From the NCBI RefSeq assembly GCF_001636295.1, contig NZ_CP014209.1, forward strand, positions 3,410,001-3,474,000: DNA of 64,000 bases, in the 5' to 3' direction. Below, one piece after another: positions 7,946 through 16,425 of the stretch. Positions within the stretch are counted from its first letter, which is position 1, and each line of letters opens with the position of its first letter. The notes beneath the pieces were generated by a model. That model was given only the letters and a program-made list of their open reading frames with translations, was not told the DNA's origin and ran no database searches. The DNA comes from Isoptericola dokdonensis DS-3 (lineage in GTDB: Bacteria; Actinomycetota; Actinomycetes; Actinomycetales; Cellulomonadaceae). The position numbers and the translations under genes were made by a program.

Positions 7946-8551
7946 TCAGGAACCGTCGCGCGGATCGGTCAGCCTCGTCGGTGCGAAGGTGATCTCGTCG
8001 AAGGTGACCTCGCAGCCGTCGCCGGTCGGTGACTGCACCTCGAACCCGACCTGTGGTGTCGAGCCGTGCGAGTCGAGCCCGAAGATGCGCACCATGTCCC
8101 AGGTGCGCCCGTCGTGGGAGGCGTGGAACAGGTAGATGCCGTCGACCCGGCTGATGCGCAGCCAGGCGGTCGCGCCGACGACGGTGAAGGCGTTGGCGTC
8201 GTCGGAGACCGTGCGGTTGACCACCGACACCACCGTCGGCGAGCCGTTCGGCGCGGCCTCGAAGCACAGCTTCGCCCAGTGCTGCTCGTCGTGCCAGACG
8301 AGCAGCACCCCTGCGTCGAACGTCGCCCGGAACCCGACGGTGACGCGCGCGCTGAGCTGGAAGTCGCCCTGTGGCGCCTCGCCCAGCAGGGTGGCCGCGT
8401 CGAGCTTGGCGGGCTGGTCGGGGAACGGCGGGACGAAGATGTCGGTGCCCGGCTCCGCGGAGGCCCGGACCCCGTCGGTGCCGACGATCTTCCACGGGAC
8501 CCGGGACGGGACGAGCGTGAAGGGGAGCGGGGGGACGGCGAGAGCGGACAT
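7946..8551 (-). CDS. DUF1349 domain protein (concanavalin-like fold)
   Basis: 201 residues from the ATG at 8551 (GAGGAG 4-5 nt upstream). The sequence PWKIVGTDGVRASAEPGTDIF, GDFQLSARVTVGFRATFDAGVLLV, WAKLCFE and WLRISRVDGIYLFHASHDGRTW is typical of the DUF1349/YesU-like family, which has a lectin-like beta-sandwich fold. No signal peptide is visible, so it is cytoplasmic. Some relatives sit in carbohydrate-use operons, but nothing nearby indicates a substrate. The GATCGG-rich 3' end runs into the gap before the secreted protein gene. Confidence 0.8.
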   Translation of the reverse strand: MSALAVPPLPFTLVPSRVPWKIVGTDGVRASAEPGTDIFVPPFPDQPAKLDAATLLGEAPQGDFQLSARVTVGFRATFDAGVLLVWHDEQHWAKLCFEAAPNGSPTVVSVVNRTVSDDANAFTVVGATAWLRISRVDGIYLFHASHDGRTWDMVRIFGLDSHGSTPQVGFEVQSPTGDGCEVTFDEITFAPTRLTDPRDGS

Positions 8552-8734
8552 GGAACTCCTCGGCAGTGAAGGGGTCGGTGCTGGTGGGCCGGCCGCCAGC
8601 CAGGATGCCATCGGCTCGTCGCGAGGGACGACTCGGGCGGTCGGGTGGGCGTGCCCTGATGAGCGACTCAGGGCTCGGACGGCCGAGCGGGTTCGACGTG
8701 CCGCGAACCGGTGCCCCTGGCATCATTCGGAGTG

Positions 8735-8923
8735 ATGTCAGCGCTTTCCCGTTCTCTGCACCGCGCCCTCCGTGCCGTCGTCGGCAAGCTGGTCGGGGAC
8801 GACCCGCACCCGCGGTACTCCGACCTCGACGAGGCGGACGGGCTCCACCACCGGCAGGCCGCGCCGTCGGCCGGCACCCAGGAGCGCGACGACGACGCGG
8901 ACGGGAACGCGAACGCCGCCTGA
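8735..8923 (+). CDS. Small hypothetical protein
   Basis: 62 residues, from the ATG at 8735. An amphipathic basic start (SALSRSLHRALRAVVGKLV) is followed by an acidic, hydrophilic tail ending in a run of Asp, Asn and Ala. It has no signal peptide and no recognised domain. The ribosome binding site is weak (CGGAG very close to the ATG). Codon third positions are GC-rich, as expected of a real gene here, but a protein this short could be spurious. Confidence 0.4.
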   Translation: MSALSRSLHRALRAVVGKLVGDDPHPRYSDLDEADGLHHRQAAPSAGTQERDDDADGNANAA

Positions 8924-9099
8924 CCCACCCGATGTCGTCGACGTCGCGGGCCCGCACCGACGCGGGCGCGTCGTCCGGCGGCGTGTGTCGGAGCGATCGG
9001 CTACATTCTCCCCAGGTCACGAGCGACCAGCGACACGCCCTCCGCGTGCTGGTCCGGCAACCGCGCCCCTCGCGCACGGTGCCCCAGGAGGAAGACCGG

Positions 9100-9119
9100 C
9101 CCGCCACGACCGTGGCGGG
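9100..9119 (+). promoter_or_regulatory. Leader hairpin before the four-cysteine protein gene
   Basis: A perfect 9-bp stem with a two-base loop (9100-9108 with 9111-9119) lies 22 nt upstream of the ATG at 9142, just before the AGGGAG ribosome binding site. A possible -10 (TACATT, 9002-9007) would give a leader of about 130 nt. The rest of the 8924-9141 gap shows no gene. A role in translation control is possible but unproven. Confidence 0.4.
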
Positions 9120-9141
9120 AAGAGCGAAGGGAGAACTCTCG

Positions 9142-9861
9142 ATGTCCGACTACACCCTCGACCTCGACGGCTTCGTCGAGCCGGTCCGGCCGTCCGCCGA
9201 GACCGCGAGACTGCGACGCCACGGCATCGCCTCGACGACCGGCGACCACCTGTGCACCGCCTGCCTGGTGGGGACGTGGCCCGTCGGCATCGGCCGGCTC
9301 TCGCAGACGCTGTGCGACGGCTGCCGTGCGGTCGACACCGAGGTCGCCCGGCGGGCCAGGTTGCCGGGTGGGACGACGGCGGGGCGGTTCCCGCGGGGCA
9401 CGGCGCGGTGGGGCGGGTTGCACGACGAGTCCGACCCGGACTGGGAGCCGATCCGCGAGGCGCACCGGTACCGGCGGTCGCTGCTGGAGCGGGTCTTCGT
9501 GCAGGCGCGTGCGTACGGCCTGGTGCGGCTGGTCGAGCAGGAGGCCGGGCGCCCGCCACGCGAGCTCGTCCTGGTCGGCGACCTGCGTCGGCGCGACGTC
9601 CTCGTCGCGGAGCCCGAGGCGCGCGTCGCCCGGTTCGCGCGCTGGCTGGCGGCGCTCGACCCCGCCGGTCACGACGCGCGCTCCGTCGTCCTCGCCGACG
9701 TCGTCCCGCTGGCTCGCACGCTGCGTGCTGCGGAGAAGGACGCCCGGCGCCGCCGTGCCCGGAGGGACCTGGAGCGGGTGGCGCGCGAGGCCGTCGCCGC
9801 CCCGCGTGCCGTCCTCACCGCGGTCCGGCAGGTCGTGGAGGCCGAGCGGCCGGTCCGGTGA
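9142..9861 (+). CDS. Hypothetical protein with a CxxC...CxxC motif
   Basis: 239 residues; the ATG has AGGGAG about 9 nt upstream. The N-terminal third carries two Cys pairs, LCTAC and LCDGC, about 25 residues apart, which could form a zinc ribbon. The middle contains WEPIREAHRYRRSLLERVFVQARAYG and the C-terminal half is helical and strongly basic (KDARRRRARRDLERVAREA). There is no signal peptide. I recognise no characterised family; the zinc site plus basic helices would suit a nucleic-acid-associated protein, which is a guess. Confidence 0.65.
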   Translation: MSDYTLDLDGFVEPVRPSAETARLRRHGIASTTGDHLCTACLVGTWPVGIGRLSQTLCDGCRAVDTEVARRARLPGGTTAGRFPRGTARWGGLHDESDPDWEPIREAHRYRRSLLERVFVQARAYGLVRLVEQEAGRPPRELVLVGDLRRRDVLVAEPEARVARFARWLAALDPAGHDARSVVLADVVPLARTLRAAEKDARRRRARRDLERVAREAVAAPRAVLTAVRQVVEAERPVR

Positions 9862-9990
9862 CGTGTGGCCCGGCGCCTGCCGACCACGACTGATGACGCG
9901 CGGGTGAACGACCGTGAACACTCGCCGAACAGTCGCCGCGGATGCCGATTTCGCCCGACATGTCCGGAACGGCGTCACCATACTGACGCC

Positions 9991-11109
9991 GTGCATGACG
10001 AGATCAGCCAGGTGGCCCGGCACCGGCAGCTCCGCGGCGGCGTGCGGCTCGCCGGGGTCGTGTCCGACCTCGCGCAACCCCTCACCGTCGTCGGGTCCTC
10101 CATGCCCGTGGGGCAGCTCGAGGTGATGTTCCGCAACCCCGAGGTGACCTGCGTCGTCGTCGAGGACGAGGAGTCCGACCGGGTCGGCATGGTGATGCGC
10201 GCCGGTCTCGCCGCCGCGCTGACCGGACGTCTCGGGTACGGGCGCGCCGTCCTGGAGCGCCGGCCTGTCGCGACGGTCACCCACTGGGAGCCGATGGTCG
10301 TGCGTCCCGACGAGGCCGTCTCCGCCGTCGCGACGCGCGCCATGGAGCGCACCGAGGAGCACCGCTACGACGACGTCCTCGTCGCCGGGCCGACGTGGGC
10401 GGGCGCGGGGACGGCCGATCTCATGCGGTCCCTCGTGGCGGCGCTCGCGGAGCGGTCCTCGGTGGACCCGCAGACCCGGCTGCCCGCCCGGGCCGCCACG
10501 TGGCACTCCCTGGGGCGGCGCTGCGAGCTCGTGCGTGGCGGCGGGACGCGGGTCGTCGTCGTCCTGCTGGACGTCGCGGGCATGTCGCGGCTCAACGCGC
10601 GGCACGGCCTGGCCACGGGCGACGCCGTCCTCACCGAGCTCGGCGCGCGGTTGCGGGACGACCTGCCGCGCGGCTGCGAGGCCGGGCGCGTCGACGGGGA
10701 CCGGTTCGCCGTCCTCGCGATCCTGCCGCCCATGGACGACGTGCACGCGGCGGCGTCCGCGGACCAGCTGCGCCGGTACGTGCTCGCCCGGGTCATGGAG
10801 CCGCCCGCCCACCTCGACGCCCTGGTCTGGCCGGACCTGCGCTCGTCCGTGGTGTGGTCCGCGGAGGGTTCCGGTGACCCCGAGCGGCTCGTCCGCGAGG
10901 CCGAGGCGCGACTGGCCACCGGTGACGACCTGACCGTCCGGGCCGGGGCCGGGGAGGTCGCGAAGAGGAGCCCGGCAGGGACGCCGCCTCCGCCTCCACC
11001 CCCGCCCGCGCCGCCGACCCGGGAGGCCGACCGGTCCTTCAGCGACTCCGTGCGCGTCGAGGGGCCGCCCGCCGGCGCTCCGAGCCTGCCGTCCCGCCGG
11101 GCCCGCTGA
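9991..11109 (+). CDS. Degenerate GGDEF-domain protein with an N-terminal CBS-like region
   Basis: 372 residues from the GTG at 9991 (CATACT 6 nt upstream suggests a leaderless start). Residues about 20-130 look like a CBS-type pair (GVVSDLAQPLTVVGSSMPVGQLEVMF, then VATVTHWEPMVVRPDEAV). Residues about 170-310 follow the GGDEF fold (DPQTRLPARAAT, VVVVLLDVAGMSRLNARHG, GDAVLTELGARLR), but the signature loop reads V-D-G-D-R-F (234-239) instead of G-G-D-E-F. Diguanylate cyclase activity is therefore unlikely; it may bind a nucleotide or act as a regulator. A proline run (eight in a row) and a disordered C-terminus follow. Confidence 0.72.
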   Translation: MHDEISQVARHRQLRGGVRLAGVVSDLAQPLTVVGSSMPVGQLEVMFRNPEVTCVVVEDEESDRVGMVMRAGLAAALTGRLGYGRAVLERRPVATVTHWEPMVVRPDEAVSAVATRAMERTEEHRYDDVLVAGPTWAGAGTADLMRSLVAALAERSSVDPQTRLPARAATWHSLGRRCELVRGGGTRVVVVLLDVAGMSRLNARHGLATGDAVLTELGARLRDDLPRGCEAGRVDGDRFAVLAILPPMDDVHAAASADQLRRYVLARVMEPPAHLDALVWPDLRSSVVWSAEGSGDPERLVREAEARLATGDDLTVRAGAGEVAKRSPAGTPPPPPPPPAPPTREADRSFSDSVRVEGPPAGAPSLPSRRAR

Positions 11110-11153
11110 CCAGGGCATCGACCCGACGCTCCCGATGCGCAAGGATGGGTGGT

Positions 11154-12749
11154 GTGCGTGCACGGAACGTCCGATTCGTCCTTCCCGCCCTGCTGGTCCT
11201 CGCTCTCACCCTGAGCGGGTGCGGTCCGCAGGAGGCCCCCAACCCGACCGGTGACCCGGCGGTCGCCACGGTCGTCCGGCAGCCCGACGGCCACACGATG
11301 CTGCTGTCCGCTGAGGACCCCGCCGAGCTCGCCCTCACCGCGAGCCAGCAGGTGTTCGAGCGGTCCCCGGTCGCCGTCCTCGCCGCCCCCGGGTCCGACG
11401 ACGCCGCCGTCCGCGCCATCCAGGCCGCGGCCGCCGAGTCGCTGGGTGCGCCCGCGCTGCTCGTCGGCGAGACGGTGTCCCCGCGCGGCGCTGCGGACGA
11501 GCTGCGGCGGCTCGGCGTCCAGGTCGCCGTCGTCGTCACCCCCGACGAGCCCGCCCTCGGCGCGCCGACCGCCTCCCCGTCGCCCGAGGTCGACGGCGGG
11601 GCGGACGTCCGGGAGGCTGCGGCCCTCGCCGGCGCGACCGTCGTGCCGCTGGAGGCAGAGGTCCCGCTCGGCGCGGACGCCAAGCCCCCGACCGAGCTGT
11701 CCGCCACCGACGCCGCCCGGCTGCGAGCCGACGTCGACGCCGCCCTGGCCGGCCCGGCGCACGCCCCCTCACCGTCGGCGGCGACCCTCGACGAGGTCCT
11801 CGCCCTCACCGACCCCCGGCCCGGGCAGGAGGCCGCGATCGCGACCCTCCGGGCGGCCGGCGCGGTGGACGTCCCCGTGCCGGGCGGCCGTATCGCGTCG
11901 TCGTCGCGCGTCATCGAGGCCGTCGACAACGCGCAGGCCCTCGCCGTGGTGGGGATCGGGGCGACGTTCGGCACGCCCGCCGAGTTCGCGTGGCGGGTCG
12001 CCGCGGCCGAGGCCGGGACGCGCCTGCCCACGGGGACGCAGGACCTCCTGCCCGCCCGCTACGTGACGACGTCCGCGGACTGGTGGGACGAGCCCGCCGA
12101 CGTGGTCGCGCGCGCGCAGGCGGCGGCCGCCGAGCACCCGGCCGACGAGCCGGTCGTGCCGACGCTCGTCGTGCGCGTGGGCCGGAGCGACGAGTCCGAC
12201 GTCGACGCCGAGCGGTCGGCGGCGCTCGAGGCGATGATCTCCCGGGCGCGGGCGGACGGCCTGTACGTCCTGCTCGAGGTGCCGCTCGGGGCAGGCTCTC
12301 CGGCGGAGGCGGTCCGGGCCTGGGAGGGGCTGCTGACCCTCGGCGGGGTGGGGGTCGCGATCCAGCCGGAGGACCGGCCGTCGGACGGGACCAACCCGCC
12401 CGGGCAGGTGGACGCGGCCGAGGTCGAGGCGCTCGTCACCTATATTGAAGGAGTGGTAACGAATAGCGGGCTGCCCCCGGCGCTGGTGGCCGTCCACCAG
12501 ACCCGGCCCGACTCGGTCGTCGACCGGTCGCGCCTCGCCGACGTGGCCGCCGCGACCGACGCCGTGGAGGTCGTGCTCGTCGCCGACCGCACCGGCGCCG
12601 CCGTCACCACCGGCTGGGTCTGGGACCAGGTGACGTACGACGCCCCCGCAGGGGTCCACCTCGGATGGTCCGGACCGACCGTGCCCGGCACGCTCGACCC
12701 CGAGCTCGTCCCCACGGACCCGGCGCCGACGCTCGTCGCCGCGTCCTGA
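11154..12749 (+). CDS. Lipoprotein with cell-wall-binding-repeat-like N-terminus
   Basis: 531 residues from the GTG at 11154 (AAGGA 8 nt upstream; an in-frame ATG sits three codons earlier). A lipoprotein signal ends in the lipobox LSGC, so the mature protein is anchored outside the membrane. Residues about 45-130 (LALTASQQVFERSPVAVLAA, then LGAPALLV and ADELRRLGVQVAVVV) resemble the cell wall binding repeat 2 pattern. The C-terminal 250 residues look like an alpha/beta barrel (VPTLVVRVGR, GLYVLLEVPLG, GVAIQPEDRP, DAVEVVLVADRTG), without an enzyme signature I can name. It is 11 nt upstream of the hexosaminidase gene, so the two are probably co-transcribed. Confidence 0.7.
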   Translation: MRARNVRFVLPALLVLALTLSGCGPQEAPNPTGDPAVATVVRQPDGHTMLLSAEDPAELALTASQQVFERSPVAVLAAPGSDDAAVRAIQAAAAESLGAPALLVGETVSPRGAADELRRLGVQVAVVVTPDEPALGAPTASPSPEVDGGADVREAAALAGATVVPLEAEVPLGADAKPPTELSATDAARLRADVDAALAGPAHAPSPSAATLDEVLALTDPRPGQEAAIATLRAAGAVDVPVPGGRIASSSRVIEAVDNAQALAVVGIGATFGTPAEFAWRVAAAEAGTRLPTGTQDLLPARYVTTSADWWDEPADVVARAQAAAAEHPADEPVVPTLVVRVGRSDESDVDAERSAALEAMISRARADGLYVLLEVPLGAGSPAEAVRAWEGLLTLGGVGVAIQPEDRPSDGTNPPGQVDAAEVEALVTYIEGVVTNSGLPPALVAVHQTRPDSVVDRSRLADVAAATDAVEVVLVADRTGAAVTTGWVWDQVTYDAPAGVHLGWSGPTVPGTLDPELVPTDPAPTLVAAS

Positions 12750-12760
12750 CCAGGAGAACC

Positions 12761-14194
12761 ATGCTGCCTCTCATCCCGTGGCCCACCGAGGTCCGCCCGA
12801 CCTCCGCCGAGAACCTGACGCTGCCGTCCGTGCGCCTCGTGCTCCCCGACGACCTGTCCGCGACCCTGACCGGCGTCGTCGCCGAACAGCTCGCCGCCGT
12901 GCACGTCGACGTCACCGACGACGGCGTCCCGTTCACCCTCCGCCTCGACCCCGCGGCCGGCCCCGCCGGTGCCGACAGCCCCGAGCGGTACAGCCTCACC
13001 GTCACCCCCGACGGCGTCGAGGCGCTCGCGGCCGAACCCGTCGGGCTGCTGCACGCCGCCCGCACCCTGCGCCAGCTCGTCGACCGCACGGGCGGCGCGG
13101 CGACCGTGCCCGCCGTCGTCGTGCACGACGCCCCCCGCTACGCCTGGCGCGGCCTCAGCTTCGACGTCGTGCGGCACTGGTTCGGCCCCGAGGACATCCG
13201 GGCCGTCGTCGACCTCGTCGGCGCGTTCAAGCTGCGCGTGCTCCACCTGCACCTCACCGACGACCAGGGCTGGCGCCTCGAGATCCCGTCGCGGCCCGAG
13301 CTGGAGAAGGCGTCCGACAACCAGGTCGGGGGCGGTACCGCCGGGTTCCTCACCGTCGACGACTACGCCGCCCTGCAGGAGTACGCGGCCGCGCGCTTCG
13401 TGACGATCGTCCCCGAGTTCGACATGCCCGGTCACGTCAACGCCGCGACCCACGTCTACGGCGGCCTCACGAAGGACGGCGTCGCCACCGACGCCTACGA
13501 CGGCATCGAGGTCGGCTTCTCGCGCCTGTTCTTCGACAACCCCGCCACCGAGCCGTTCCTGCGGGACGTCATCGGCGACATCGCGCGCATGACGCACGGC
13601 GACTGGGTGCACGTCGGCGGCGACGAGGTCCACACCATGGAGCTCGGCGAGTTCGCGCAGTTCGTCGAGCTCGCCGCCCGCATCGTCCGGGAGCACGGCA
13701 AGACCCCGATCTTCTGGCAGGAGGGCGCGCGCGGGCCCGTCGAGCCCGGCACCCTGCTGCAGTACTGGGAGCCGAAGGGCGAGGAGTTCGAGCGCTTCGT
13801 CGCGGCGGCCGCCGCCGGCGCCCGCTTCATCATGTCGCCCGGCAACCACGCCTACCTCGACATGAAGTACACCCCCGAGCACCCCCTCGGCCTGCACTGG
13901 GCCGGGTACGTCGAGCTGCGCGACTCCTACGAGTGGGAGCCCACCACCGTCATCGACGGGCTGCCGGGCGACGCCGTCGAGGGTGTCTCCGCCGCGATCT
14001 GGACCGAGACCCTCACCACCCGCGACGAGCTGTTCTCCATGCTGCTGCCGCGCCTCGGCGCCGTCGCGGAGGTCGCCTGGACGGACCCCGCGGCGAAGGA
14101 CTTCGACGCCTTCGCCGCCCGCACCGCCGCTGCCGCGCCCGCCTGGCGCTCCCACGGCTGGGCGTTCCACCCGACGCCGCAGGTCGACTGGTAG
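12761..14194 (+). CDS. GH20 beta-N-acetylhexosaminidase (cytoplasmic)
   Basis: 477 residues. It removes terminal beta-linked GlcNAc or GalNAc by substrate-assisted catalysis. The start (ATG 12761) has CAGGAG 4 nt upstream. The N-terminal GH20b-like domain covers about 1-125, and the catalytic barrel begins at YAWRGLSFDVVRHWF. The catalytic pair is Asp288-Glu289 in HVGGDEVH; LHLHLTDDQGWRLEI and VPEFDMPGH are further signatures. No signal peptide is present, so it probably acts on imported chitobiose or recycled wall fragments. It follows the lipoprotein gene, possibly as an operon, and ends before a long hairpin. Confidence 0.92.
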   Translation: MLPLIPWPTEVRPTSAENLTLPSVRLVLPDDLSATLTGVVAEQLAAVHVDVTDDGVPFTLRLDPAAGPAGADSPERYSLTVTPDGVEALAAEPVGLLHAARTLRQLVDRTGGAATVPAVVVHDAPRYAWRGLSFDVVRHWFGPEDIRAVVDLVGAFKLRVLHLHLTDDQGWRLEIPSRPELEKASDNQVGGGTAGFLTVDDYAALQEYAAARFVTIVPEFDMPGHVNAATHVYGGLTKDGVATDAYDGIEVGFSRLFFDNPATEPFLRDVIGDIARMTHGDWVHVGGDEVHTMELGEFAQFVELAARIVREHGKTPIFWQEGARGPVEPGTLLQYWEPKGEEFERFVAAAAAGARFIMSPGNHAYLDMKYTPEHPLGLHWAGYVELRDSYEWEPTTVIDGLPGDAVEGVSAAIWTETLTTRDELFSMLLPRLGAVAEVAWTDPAAKDFDAFAARTAAAAPAWRSHGWAFHPTPQVDW

Positions 14195-14256
14195 TCGAGC
14201 AGCCCGGCGGTCGGCGTCCTCGGAGGCCGACCGCCGGGCCGCGCCGACGTCGAAGA

Positions 14257-14357
14257 GCCGGGTGGGAGGGGTGCCCCCGCCCGGTCGTCAGACCGGAAGT
14301 GGAGGGCCCCCTGGGGCCCGTGAACGCGACCGGGCGGGGACACCCCTCCCACCCGGC
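14257..14357. repeat. Long hairpin element, loop type II, copy 1
   Basis: A 31-nt inverted repeat with one mismatch (14257-14287 with 14327-14357) encloses a 39-nt loop that contains GGGCCC-CCTG-GGGCCC. In reverse complement the loop matches the one at 27230-27268 at 36 of 39 positions, though the stems differ. It sits between the convergent hexosaminidase and pmt genes, so bidirectional termination is likely. Confidence 0.85.
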
Positions 14358-14366
14358 CACGCGGGG

Positions 14367-16379
14367 TCACACCCAGTTCTGGAAGCGGAACACCTGGCGC
14401 CAGTAGTCGTACGGCACCTCCATCGCGGACCAGAACGGGTAGAACGCGACCGACACGAGGGTGATCGCCGCGACCACGGCCGCGACCACCGCCAGCACGC
14501 CGCCCTTGCCCTGCCGCCACCGGCTGCGTTCCAGCGCGACCACCATCGGGTAGACGAGCGTCAGGATCACCCACGGCGTGAACACGATCGAGTAGAACGT
14601 GAAGATGGTGCGGTCGGCGAACGCGAACCACGGCAGCCAGCCCGCGACCGTCCCCGACAGCACCGCGAGCGCACGCCAGTCCCGCAGCCAGACGCCGAGC
14701 ACGATCGTCGCGACGATCGCGATGGCGGCGAGGAACCACAGCAGCGGGTTGCCGAGGGCGGTCATGGCGGTCGCGCAGCCGTTCTGGACGTCCGCCCCGC
14801 AGGTGCCCTCACCGGCGGCGGTGCGCTCCCAGAAGAACGACGTCGGACGCCACTGCACGATCCAGCCCAGCGGGTGCGCCGCGTAGGCGTGCTCGGACTC
14901 GAGACCCCTGTGGAACGAGTACATCTGCGTGTGGTAGTACCACAGGCTCTCCAGCCAGTCGGGCAGCCAGGCCTTCGCGTCCGGGTTGTTCGTCGCCCAG
15001 TCGCGGTAGTAGCCGCCCGACGTCGCGATCCAGGACCACCACGACACCACGTAGGTGACCAGCGCGACGGGCACGATCTGCAGGAACGCGGGGATCGCGT
15101 CCGTCAGCAGGGAGTCCTCCGCCCAGCGGCCGATCCCTGCCCGCCGGCGCGCCGTGACGTCCCACAGCACCGTCAGCAGACCGAACACGGCCACGAAGTA
15201 CAGCCCCGACCACTTCACACCGCAGGCCAGGCCGAGGGACACGCCCGCCGCCAGGCGCCACCAGCGGAAGCCCAGCGACGGGCCGTACCGGGCGACGCTG
15301 CCGCCCGCCTCCACGATCGCCGACACCCGGTCCGCGAGCCGTCGTCGTGCCTGCTCCCGGTCCAGCACCAGGCAGCCGAAGGCCACCAGCACCCAGAACA
15401 TGAGGAACTGGTCCAGCAGCGCCGTGCGCGAGTGCACGATCGCCTGACCGTCGATGGCCAGCAGGAACCCGGCCACCACCCCCATGATCGAGCTGGCGAA
15501 GAGGCGCCGCGCGATCCGCACCAGCAGGAACACCGCCGCGATGCCCACGACGGCGCTCGCCAGCCGCCACGCGAACGGGTTCGTCGCGCCGCCGCCCAGC
15601 TCCATGCCGAGCCAGATCATCCACTTGCCCACCGGCGGGTGCACGACGTACGCCGCCTGGTCCAGGTACGACATCACGTCCCCGGCCTCGAACGCCGGGT
15701 TCGGGTCGTCCGGCCAGGCCCGCTCGTACCCCTCGGAGCCGAGCGTGAACGCGTCCTTGACGTAGTACGTCTCGTCGAACACCAGCGTGCCCGGCGTGCC
15801 CAGGTTCCACAGCCGCGTCACCGCTGCGATCAGCGTCACCACGACGACGCCCACCCAGCCGACGAGCTTCGACCGTGCCGAGGAGTCCATCGCCACGCGC
15901 CGTTCGCCGAGCAGCCGCACCAGCAGGGCGTGTCCCGTCGGGGTCGCACGCTCCTTCGTCACGACCGCCGTCGGCCCGCTCGGGGCAGACCGCTCCGACG
16001 ACGGCGCGCTCGACGACGACCCGTGCGCCGGACCGGCCGGGGGGCTCGCGGACGACGCCGGGACGGCAGCGCCCGTTGCCGGGCGGTGCGGCGCGACCGA
16101 CACGACGTCAGGGCTCGCCGGCGCCTCGGCGCTCCGCCGAGACGGCGACGACGCCGACGCGGCCGACCGTGACGGCGAGCTCGCCGACCGGGACGACCGG
16201 ACCGCCGGCGTCGCCCCCGTGATCGCACGGATCGCACCCGTCACGATCGGGATGCCACGGGTGTCGGTGCGGCCGTGCACCTCGCGCCGCGTCGGGTACT
16301 GACGCGTCGGGACGGGCTCGCCGGGAACCTCCGCAGAGCGGTCGCCGGGGGCGGTTGCGTCGTCGTCAGGGGCGCTCAC
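14367..16379 (-). CDS. pmt: Protein O-mannosyltransferase (GT39, Pmt)
   Basis: 670 residues. It transfers mannose from polyprenyl-phosphate-mannose to Ser/Thr of secreted proteins at the membrane. About 160 residues of Ser/Ala/Pro-rich N-terminal extension precede the GT-C core. The catalytic acidic motif is FDETYYVKD in the first extracytoplasmic loop, followed by YVVHPPVGKW and about ten membrane segments; the C-terminus ends FYPFWSAMEVPYDYWRQVF, as in mycobacterial Pmt. The GTG start (16379) follows a -10 element by 6 nt. It is divergent from rsmI, an arrangement conserved in actinobacteria. Confidence 0.93.
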   Translation of the reverse strand: MSAPDDDATAPGDRSAEVPGEPVPTRQYPTRREVHGRTDTRGIPIVTGAIRAITGATPAVRSSRSASSPSRSAASASSPSRRSAEAPASPDVVSVAPHRPATGAAVPASSASPPAGPAHGSSSSAPSSERSAPSGPTAVVTKERATPTGHALLVRLLGERRVAMDSSARSKLVGWVGVVVVTLIAAVTRLWNLGTPGTLVFDETYYVKDAFTLGSEGYERAWPDDPNPAFEAGDVMSYLDQAAYVVHPPVGKWMIWLGMELGGGATNPFAWRLASAVVGIAAVFLLVRIARRLFASSIMGVVAGFLLAIDGQAIVHSRTALLDQFLMFWVLVAFGCLVLDREQARRRLADRVSAIVEAGGSVARYGPSLGFRWWRLAAGVSLGLACGVKWSGLYFVAVFGLLTVLWDVTARRRAGIGRWAEDSLLTDAIPAFLQIVPVALVTYVVSWWSWIATSGGYYRDWATNNPDAKAWLPDWLESLWYYHTQMYSFHRGLESEHAYAAHPLGWIVQWRPTSFFWERTAAGEGTCGADVQNGCATAMTALGNPLLWFLAAIAIVATIVLGVWLRDWRALAVLSGTVAGWLPWFAFADRTIFTFYSIVFTPWVILTLVYPMVVALERSRWRQGKGGVLAVVAAVVAAITLVSVAFYPFWSAMEVPYDYWRQVFRFQNWV

Positions 16380-16385
16380 CCGGTC

Positions 16386-16391
16386 ACTCTA
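16386..16391 (-). promoter_or_regulatory. -10 element for leaderless pmt
   Basis: On the minus strand TAGAGT lies 6 nt before the GTG start of pmt, with no ribosome binding site. This supports leaderless initiation from the GTG. Confidence 0.55.
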
Positions 16392-16425
16392 GGGGCTCGC
16401 CGGGGCCCGTGGGACAGTTGTCCCC

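Noticed and set aside
10365..11762. 465-residue minus-strand frame spanning the GGDEF and lipoprotein genes.
   Set aside because: No recognisable domain, unusual composition and it conflicts with two better-supported plus-strand genes.
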